From NCBI GenBank assembly GCA_030613785.1, contig JAUWLF010000022.1:1-46402 (forward strand): a DNA stretch of 46,402 nucleotides, written 5' to 3'. Position 1 is the first letter of the stretch. Every line of letters starts with the position of its first letter. Positions 41,669 to 46,402 of the stretch are shown here, piece after piece. The DNA comes from Chloroflexota bacterium. Lineage in GTDB: Bacteria > Chloroflexota > Anaerolineae > UBA7937 > B3-Chlor. Under the pieces are notes generated by a model that worked only from the letters and a program-made list of their open reading frames with translations, was not told the origin of the DNA and did no database searches. The position numbers and the translations under genes were made by a program.

Positions 41669-41992
41669 GTGACAAGGGTGATAGTGAATGCTGGCATCTG
41701 CGGCTTTTGCACGACCGTCGAAGCCAGGAGGATTGCCAAACATAGGGTTTCAGTGGTGCTGAGCAGCGATTGTGAGATGGTAGAGAGCATGAATGGCGAG
41801 TTGCAAGACCTTGGGTGGCTGGAGGCCCTGGGACCTCCTATGGGCTCGGCGGTGTGGGAGTGTGCTTGTGAACACCTGAAACACCCCTGTTGCCCGGTGC
41901 CCATAGGTATACTCAAAGCCATCGAGGTGGAGCTGGAACTGGCGTTGCCCAAGGATGTTGTGATACACTTCGACGATCCTGAAAGCAGGTAG
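41669..41992 (+). CDS. Small conserved cysteine-rich protein (DUF6951-like)
   Basis: 107 residues; GTG start with AAGGAGATG upstream. Pattern IVNAGICGFCTTVEARR, VSVVLSSDCEMVE, HPCCPVPIGILKAIEVELEL, ALPKDVVI matches a small conserved family found next to corrinoid methyltransferases and related anaerobic C1 genes (DUF6951, from memory). The conserved cysteines (C11, C14, the SDC and the CC pair) suggest a metal or Fe-S site. Role unknown; a redox or metal helper for the RACE protein directly downstream is a guess. Confidence 0.6.
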   Translation: MTRVIVNAGICGFCTTVEARRIAKHRVSVVLSSDCEMVESMNGELQDLGWLEALGPPMGSAVWECACEHLKHPCCPVPIGILKAIEVELELALPKDVVIHFDDPESR

Positions 41993-42042
41993 CCGGTACG
42001 ACAGTACCGTCAAAACGAAAACGAGGGAAAGGGAAGGGATTC

Positions 42043-44004
42043 GTGACTGAGAAAGCAAGGAATGAGCATTTGGTGATTTTTCAACCGTCTGGCAGCAGAG
42101 GATACGTGGGGGATGGTGTGACCATCGTGGATGCCTCACGACAGTTGGGCGTCGAATTGGAAAGCGTCTGTGGTGGACAGGCAACCTGTGGCAAATGCAA
42201 GGTCAGGATCGAGGAGGGCTTCTTCGAGAGGTTCGGCATCGAGTCCAGCATGGGCCATCTATCCCCCATCGAGGAGAGGGAGAAGAAGTTCTTCGAGAAG
42301 CACACAGAGTTGAAAGGGTATCGTCTATCGTGCGTCACGGAGATACACGGCGACGTGCTCATCTTCGTCCCGGAGGAGAGCCGCAAGGGCAAGCAAGTGG
42401 TGCGTAAGGCGGCGACGGAGAGGGACATCGACGTGAACCCCGCCGTTCGCAAGTATTACGTAGAACTGGTCCCGGCGACTCTGGAGGATACCACGGGTGA
42501 CTGGGAGCGTCTGACTGAGGCGTTGCAGGAAGAGCATGGTATAACGGGGTTGACGATAGACTATCTTGCCCTCCTGTCTCTCCAGGGGATTGTGAGAAAG
42601 GGTGATTGGAAGGTCACCGTATCGGTGTGGATGGGCAAGGAGGTGATTGCTGTAGATCCTGGTTGCGTTGAGGAGAGCTATGGTGTGGCGGTGGACGTGG
42701 GAACGACCACGGTGGCGGCCTACCTGTGCGAATTGAGCAGCGGGAAGCTTCTGGCATCCGACTCCATGATGAACCCTCAGGTGACCTACGGCGAGGACGT
42801 CATGTCTCGCATCACCTACGCCATGACCCAGAAGGGCGGCCTGAAGAAGATGAACGACGCCATCATCAGCGGGCTCAATCGCCTGGCAGGTCAGGTGGCA
42901 GTTCAGGCGGGGATCAAGCGCAGGGACATCGTGGATTGGACCATCGTGGGAAATACCGCGATGCACCATATCTACATGAACATCTATCCCGAATACATTG
43001 GGAAGGCACCTTTCCCACCAGCCCTCCACGCTTCGATGGACGTCAAGGCCCGTGACATGGGTCTGAAGATCAGCCCGGGCGCTTACGTCCACGCGCTGCC
43101 TATCGAAGCGGGGTTTGTGGGTGCTGACAACGTAGGCGTCCTGATTGCCGAGGAACCCTACAACCGTGATGACTTGATGCTGGTCATAGACATCGGCACC
43201 AACGGCGAACTGGTGCTGGGCAACAAGGAGAAACTGATCTCGTCGTCTTGTGCGACGGGACCCGCCTTTGAAGGCGCCCACATCAAGTACGGCATGCGAG
43301 CCGCTCCAGGGGCCATAGAGAAGGTGCAGATAGATCCCGAGACCAAAGAGCCACGCTACAAGGTTATCGGCAAGGACCAGTGGAGTGATGAACTGAAGGA
43401 GATGGGGGCCAGAGGTATCTGCGGCTCCGGAATCATCGACGTCGTGGCGCAGATGTACGTAGCCGGGGTGATCCTCAAGACCGGGCGGATGAACATCGAG
43501 CTTGACCACCCTCGTATGCGCGAGGGCGAGGACGGGTGGGAGTACGTGCTGGCCTGGGCTGACGAGACGTCCATTGGTCAGGACATCGCCATCCAACAGG
43601 GCGACATCAGGGCAGTGCAACTGGCCAAGGGAGCCATGTATGCCGCCGCCAAGCTGATGATGCGCCGCCTGGGCATCGACAAACTGGACAGGGTGATTCT
43701 GGCAGGTGCTTTTGGGAGCTACATTGACAGCACGCAAGCGATGATCATGGGGCTGTTCCCCGACTGCGACCTGGAGAAGGTCTACGCCGTGGGCAATGCT
43801 GCCGGAGACGGTGCTCGCATCGCGCTACTGAACGTGAAGAAACGAGAAGAGGCCAACGTGTACGCCAGAAAGGTGGAGTACGTGGAGTTGACCGTCGAGA
43901 AGGACTTCGAAAGGCAGTTTGCTCAGGCGATGTACTTCCCGCATATGAAGGACAAGTTCCCTCACTTGGACGGCCTCATTCCTGACGGCAAGAAAGACAA
44001 ATAG
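42043..44004 (+). CDS. RACE protein: ASKHA-domain reductive activator of corrinoid proteins
   Basis: 653 residues, GTG start after GGGAAGGGA. The N-terminal 2Fe-2S ferredoxin domain has C43, C49, C52 and C97 (SVCGGQATCGKCKV, LSCVTE); a linker domain spans ~105-215; the ASKHA/actin-like ATPase (DUF4445) runs from ~220 with GVAVDVGTTTVAAYL, VVGNTAMHHIYM, MLVIDIGTNGELVLGN, GICGSGIIDVVAQMY and VILAGAFGSYID. Such proteins (RACo, RamA-like function) use ATP and an external electron donor to return Co(II) corrinoid to Co(I). It would serve the three carriers upstream. It ends 16 bases before mtrH. Confidence 0.9.
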   Translation: MTEKARNEHLVIFQPSGSRGYVGDGVTIVDASRQLGVELESVCGGQATCGKCKVRIEEGFFERFGIESSMGHLSPIEEREKKFFEKHTELKGYRLSCVTEIHGDVLIFVPEESRKGKQVVRKAATERDIDVNPAVRKYYVELVPATLEDTTGDWERLTEALQEEHGITGLTIDYLALLSLQGIVRKGDWKVTVSVWMGKEVIAVDPGCVEESYGVAVDVGTTTVAAYLCELSSGKLLASDSMMNPQVTYGEDVMSRITYAMTQKGGLKKMNDAIISGLNRLAGQVAVQAGIKRRDIVDWTIVGNTAMHHIYMNIYPEYIGKAPFPPALHASMDVKARDMGLKISPGAYVHALPIEAGFVGADNVGVLIAEEPYNRDDLMLVIDIGTNGELVLGNKEKLISSSCATGPAFEGAHIKYGMRAAPGAIEKVQIDPETKEPRYKVIGKDQWSDELKEMGARGICGSGIIDVVAQMYVAGVILKTGRMNIELDHPRMREGEDGWEYVLAWADETSIGQDIAIQQGDIRAVQLAKGAMYAAAKLMMRRLGIDKLDRVILAGAFGSYIDSTQAMIMGLFPDCDLEKVYAVGNAAGDGARIALLNVKKREEANVYARKVEYVELTVEKDFERQFAQAMYFPHMKDKFPHLDGLIPDGKKDK

Positions 44005-44020
44005 ATGAGAGGAGGATAGT

Positions 44021-44968
44021 ATGACTCTGAAGTTCCGATATCAGAAAGAGCAGAAGGTCTGCCAGATTGGCGGCATAAGGTTGGGCGGCCAGCCCGGGGA
44101 GAACCCCCCTCTTCTGCTTGGTAGTCTGTTCCAGAAGGGAGACAAGCTGGTCGAGAGCAGGAAGAAGCGGAAGTTCGACCGGGCGGGAGCGACTGAGCGC
44201 ATACAGGAGATGGAGCGCCTCGCTGACGAGACCGGTGTCCCCGGGATGGTGGCCATGGTGGCCAATAGCCCAGAGGAGATGAACGCCTATGTGGATTTCT
44301 TTGTCAGCGTCAGCGACAGGCCCTTCGCGATAGACATCTGGGTGCAGAACACCAGGTTGGAGGCCACGAAGTACATCTGTGAACAAGGGTTGCAGGACAG
44401 GCTTCTGTACAACAGTATCACCCCCTGGGACGAAGACATCCCCGGACAGGTGGCAATGCTCCGCGACCTGGGGGTGAAGCACATCGTTGTGCAGGCCTTT
44501 GACGTGGAGGACAAGACCCCCACGGGCAGGCCCAAGTCCTTGAGGAAGATGCTGGAGATGGTAGAAGGTGGCGGGTTCGAGAGCATTCTGGTGGACACAG
44601 CGGTGATGAATCTGCCAGCCACCGCCTTCTCACTCCTGGCCAACAGTCTCGTCAAGGACGAATTCGGCCTACCAGTCGGAAGCGCGCCGTCCAACGGGAC
44701 CTACATGTGGAAGAAGTCGAGGGAGATGTGGGGATCGAAGGGCTTTGTCGGCATTGATGCTGGCATACATGCCATTTGCTCACTGGCGAGCGATTTCATG
44801 CTCTACGGACCTATGACGGGCAGTCAGCGCGTCTTTCCTACGGTGGCGGCTTCGTCGGCGCTTCTGGCGACACTGGTCTATGACGACACCGGGGTACTGC
44901 CAGAGAGCGAGAGTCATCCCTTGAACCTTTTGTTCTCAGATATGGTCGAGCAGTTGGTCGGCCAGTAA
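44021..44968 (+). CDS. MtrH-family methyltransferase (methylcorrinoid:tetrahydropterin)
   Basis: 315 residues, ATG after GAGGAGGATAGT. It matches MtrH and MtrH-like methyltransferase II proteins: QKVCQIGGIRLGGQPGENPPLLLGSLF, ADETGVPGMVAMVANSPEEM, PFAIDIWVQNTRLEATKY, NSITPW, VDTAVMNLPATAFSL and GSAPSNGTYMW. No other Mtr subunit is present, so it is a soluble enzyme moving methyl groups from the corrinoid protein to tetrahydrofolate or tetrahydromethanopterin, as in bacterial demethylation and glycine-betaine systems. It links the array to C1 oxidation or acetyl-CoA synthesis elsewhere. Confidence 0.87.
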   Translation: MTLKFRYQKEQKVCQIGGIRLGGQPGENPPLLLGSLFQKGDKLVESRKKRKFDRAGATERIQEMERLADETGVPGMVAMVANSPEEMNAYVDFFVSVSDRPFAIDIWVQNTRLEATKYICEQGLQDRLLYNSITPWDEDIPGQVAMLRDLGVKHIVVQAFDVEDKTPTGRPKSLRKMLEMVEGGGFESILVDTAVMNLPATAFSLLANSLVKDEFGLPVGSAPSNGTYMWKKSREMWGSKGFVGIDAGIHAICSLASDFMLYGPMTGSQRVFPTVAASSALLATLVYDDTGVLPESESHPLNLLFSDMVEQLVGQ

Positions 44969-44980
44969 GGAGGCATATCA

Positions 44981-46021
44981 GTGGCAGATAATGACATGAA
45001 CCATCGCGAACGCGTTCTGGCAGCGCTGCGGGGCGAGAAGGTGGACCCTATGCCCGTCTTCAGCGGCATGGGAAACTTGACGGTGCACGGTCTGGAGGAG
45101 TATGGGTGGCGCTTCCCGGAGATACACCTGGATGGCCACAAGATGGCCGCCGTGGCAGCTTCTACCTACAAGCTGTTTGGCTTGGAATCCGTCGTTGTGC
45201 CTTTCGACATGGGCGTGGAGGCCGAGGCCCTGGGTTGCGGTGTGAACTACTACGAGGACGCGGAGGGGATCCTGTACCCCACCATCTCGGAGAAGCTGGC
45301 GCCCACAGTGGAGGAGTGGGATCTTCAACTGCCTGATAACCCGTTGGAGCGGGGCAGGATTCCGGTCGTGGTTGACGCCATCAAAGAGCTGAAACGGGAC
45401 GTTGGTGACGAAGTCGCGGTGGGCGCTTGGGTCCTGGGGCCGTTCACCCTCGCAGGGCAGATCCTAGAGTTGGACGATCTGTTCAAGAAGAGCTTCAAGA
45501 AGCCGGATGCGGTGCACAAGGTGCTGGATGTGCTGGCGGGTTTTCTTATCTCCCTGGCCAAGCGCTACAGGGAGGCGGGTGCCGACTACATGACTGTGCG
45601 CGAGATGGGTGGTGGAGGTGACGTACTCAGTCCCCGCATGTTCGGGTCGCTGATCCAGCCGCACCTTCGAGATATCTTCGCTGCCCTGGAGTCACCCAAG
45701 ATCCTGCACATCTGCGGCGATGCTAATCTCATCGTGGAGCAGATGGCCGACTGCGGCGCCGACGCCGTCAGCTTCGATCAGAAGACCGACATGACGGAGG
45801 CGCGAAGGAAGTTGGGCGACGACGTGATCCTCCTGGGTAATCTGGACCCCTATAACGTGTTGGTGGCTGGCACGGTAGAGGATATCGACGGCGCCATCAA
45901 GGAGATAGTCGAGAGCGGCGTCAATGCAGTGTGGCCGGGCTGCGATATCTGGCCCGATGTGCCCAAGGAGAACATGCTGGCCTTGATGGAGGCGACCTAC
46001 AAGTATGGCACAAGCGTGTAG
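44981..46021 (+). CDS. MtaA/MtbA-like zinc methyltransferase (URO-D fold)
   Basis: 346 residues; GTG start with AAGGAGG 7 bases upstream and 12 bases after mtrH. It differs from the array's five genes and is closer to methylcobalamin:coenzyme M methyltransferases: MNHRERVLAALRGEKVDPMPVF, VLGPFTLAGQILE, and the zinc ligands H243-x-C245 (ILHICGDAN) and C321 (VWPGCDIWP). In methanogens this class methylates CoM; in bacteria the thiol acceptor is often unknown. Present beside MtrH, it offers a second exit for the methyl group or a reverse entry. Confidence 0.82.
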   Translation: MADNDMNHRERVLAALRGEKVDPMPVFSGMGNLTVHGLEEYGWRFPEIHLDGHKMAAVAASTYKLFGLESVVVPFDMGVEAEALGCGVNYYEDAEGILYPTISEKLAPTVEEWDLQLPDNPLERGRIPVVVDAIKELKRDVGDEVAVGAWVLGPFTLAGQILELDDLFKKSFKKPDAVHKVLDVLAGFLISLAKRYREAGADYMTVREMGGGGDVLSPRMFGSLIQPHLRDIFAALESPKILHICGDANLIVEQMADCGADAVSFDQKTDMTEARRKLGDDVILLGNLDPYNVLVAGTVEDIDGAIKEIVESGVNAVWPGCDIWPDVPKENMLALMEATYKYGTSV

Positions 46022-46061
46022 CTTGGCGCCGTAGAACACGCGGGCCACGGGAGAGAGCGCC

Positions 46062-46402
46062 ATGGGGGCAAAGGCGGAGGGACAGGGTCAGGTGATCGTT
46101 TTCACCGGAGGCGGCAAGGGCAAGACGACTGCGGCTCTCGGTCTTGCGTGCCGGGTCGTAGGGCACGGGGGCAAGGCAGCCTTCATTCACTTCACTGGCC
46201 CTGAACGGCCATCGTTGGGTGAGGTGACGGCGACGGGGACCCTTGGCGCAAGGCTGAAGATGATCGGCATAGAGTGCCAGGCGGCGGATCCGTCATACCT
46301 TGGTGAGTTTGATCAGTCAGTGCCGACTCTAAAGGCTGCTCTGGACCTGGCCAGGGAGCTGATCAAAGGAGGCGAGTGCGACGCCGTGGTATTGGACGAC
46401 AT
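46062..46402 (+). CDS. cobO: Cob(I)yrinic acid a,c-diamide adenosyltransferase, N-terminal part (cut by window end)
   Basis: 113 complete codons visible; ATG with GGGAGAG upstream. Begins with VIVFTGGGKGKTTAALGLAC, the P-loop (16-23) of CobA/CobO/BtuR-type adenosyltransferases, then GHGGKAAFIHF and ELIKGGECDAVVLDD, the expected Walker-B-like strand. Transfers adenosyl from ATP to Co(I) corrinoid. It lies 40 bases after the MtaA-like gene, consistent with cofactor supply for the locus. The 3' end lies outside the window. Confidence 0.87.
   Translation, partial: MGAKAEGQGQVIVFTGGGKGKTTAALGLACRVVGHGGKAAFIHFTGPERPSLGEVTATGTLGARLKMIGIECQAADPSYLGEFDQSVPTLKAALDLARELIKGGECDAVVLDD

Noticed and set aside
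41994..42009. Small hairpin CGGTAC-GACA-GTACCG before the RACE gene
   Set aside because: Six-base arms without a U-run are common by chance; not strong enough to call a terminator or operator.
42325..43737. 470-codon open frame on the minus strand
   Set aside because: It is antisense to the RACE gene, whose motifs are continuous; the antisense product is His/Leu-rich without any family pattern, as expected from G+C-rich codon bias.
1..46402. Insertion sequence or prophage as cause of the decayed regions
   Set aside because: I looked for transposase DDE motifs, terminal inverted repeats, integrase and phage structural genes and saw none; the remnants look like deletion products.
1..46402. 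tRNA or rRNA genes
   Set aside because: No cloverleaf with a conserved T-loop or rRNA core motif was noticed on reading both strands; a dedicated tRNA scan would be decisive.

Overview
The window is a bacterial chromosome segment with G+C that looks high (about 58%, by eye). Its sigma70-type promoters, AddAB, DprA, TetR and IclR proteins and Shine-Dalgarno sites argue against an archaeon. The mix of corrinoid methyltransferases, PreA-type dihydropyrimidine dehydrogenases and a Pro/Thr-rich lipoprotein suggests an uncultured anaerobe, perhaps Chloroflexota. No rRNA, tRNA, CRISPR array or intact transposase was found, so this placement is tentative.

Region 1 (1-9.4 kb) is an accessory, decaying zone. 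It holds the end of an IclR regulator, a DsbA-like fragment, small membrane proteins, a PD-(D/E)XK-like protein, a PIN toxin with a novel partner, a lipoprotein, and a nucleotidyltransferase pair. Several orphan gene ends and gene starts lie between them and belong to a few recurring families.

Region 2 (9.4-18 kb) is a reductive pyrimidine (uracil/thymine) catabolic cluster behind a strong promoter: ureidopropionase, PreA, dihydropyrimidinase, class III aminotransferase, (methyl)malonate-semialdehyde dehydrogenase, a ferritin-like protein and a second PreA. The second PreA has Asn-to-Asp changes at two positions that match pyrimidine-binding residues of dihydropyrimidine dehydrogenase.

Region 3 (18-28.7 kb, minus strand) holds AddB-AddA, followed by a RecQ helicase fused to a phosphoribosyltransferase and a translationally coupled DprA-like protein. 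The last pair resembles the PRTase/DprA logic of ShosTA-type defence modules. More gene stubs flank it.

Region 4 (29-46.4 kb) is a corrinoid-dependent methyl-transfer locus. It opens with a consensus promoter, a perfect 9-bp-arm palindrome, a cobalamin riboswitch and its terminator. Then come a MetH-activation-like protein, an MFS transporter, three near-identical corrinoid proteins interleaved with five URO-D-fold methyltransferases, a TetR regulator, a SAM methyltransferase, an FmdB zinc ribbon, a small conserved protein, a RACE-type corrinoid reactivator, an MtrH-like methyltransferase, an MtaA-like methyltransferase and the start of a cob(I)alamin adenosyltransferase. The inferred flow is: methylated substrate, URO-D methyltransferase I, corrinoid protein, then MtrH (pterin acceptor) or MtaA-like protein (thiol acceptor), with RACE reducing inactivated cobalt and CobA supplying adenosylcobalamin.
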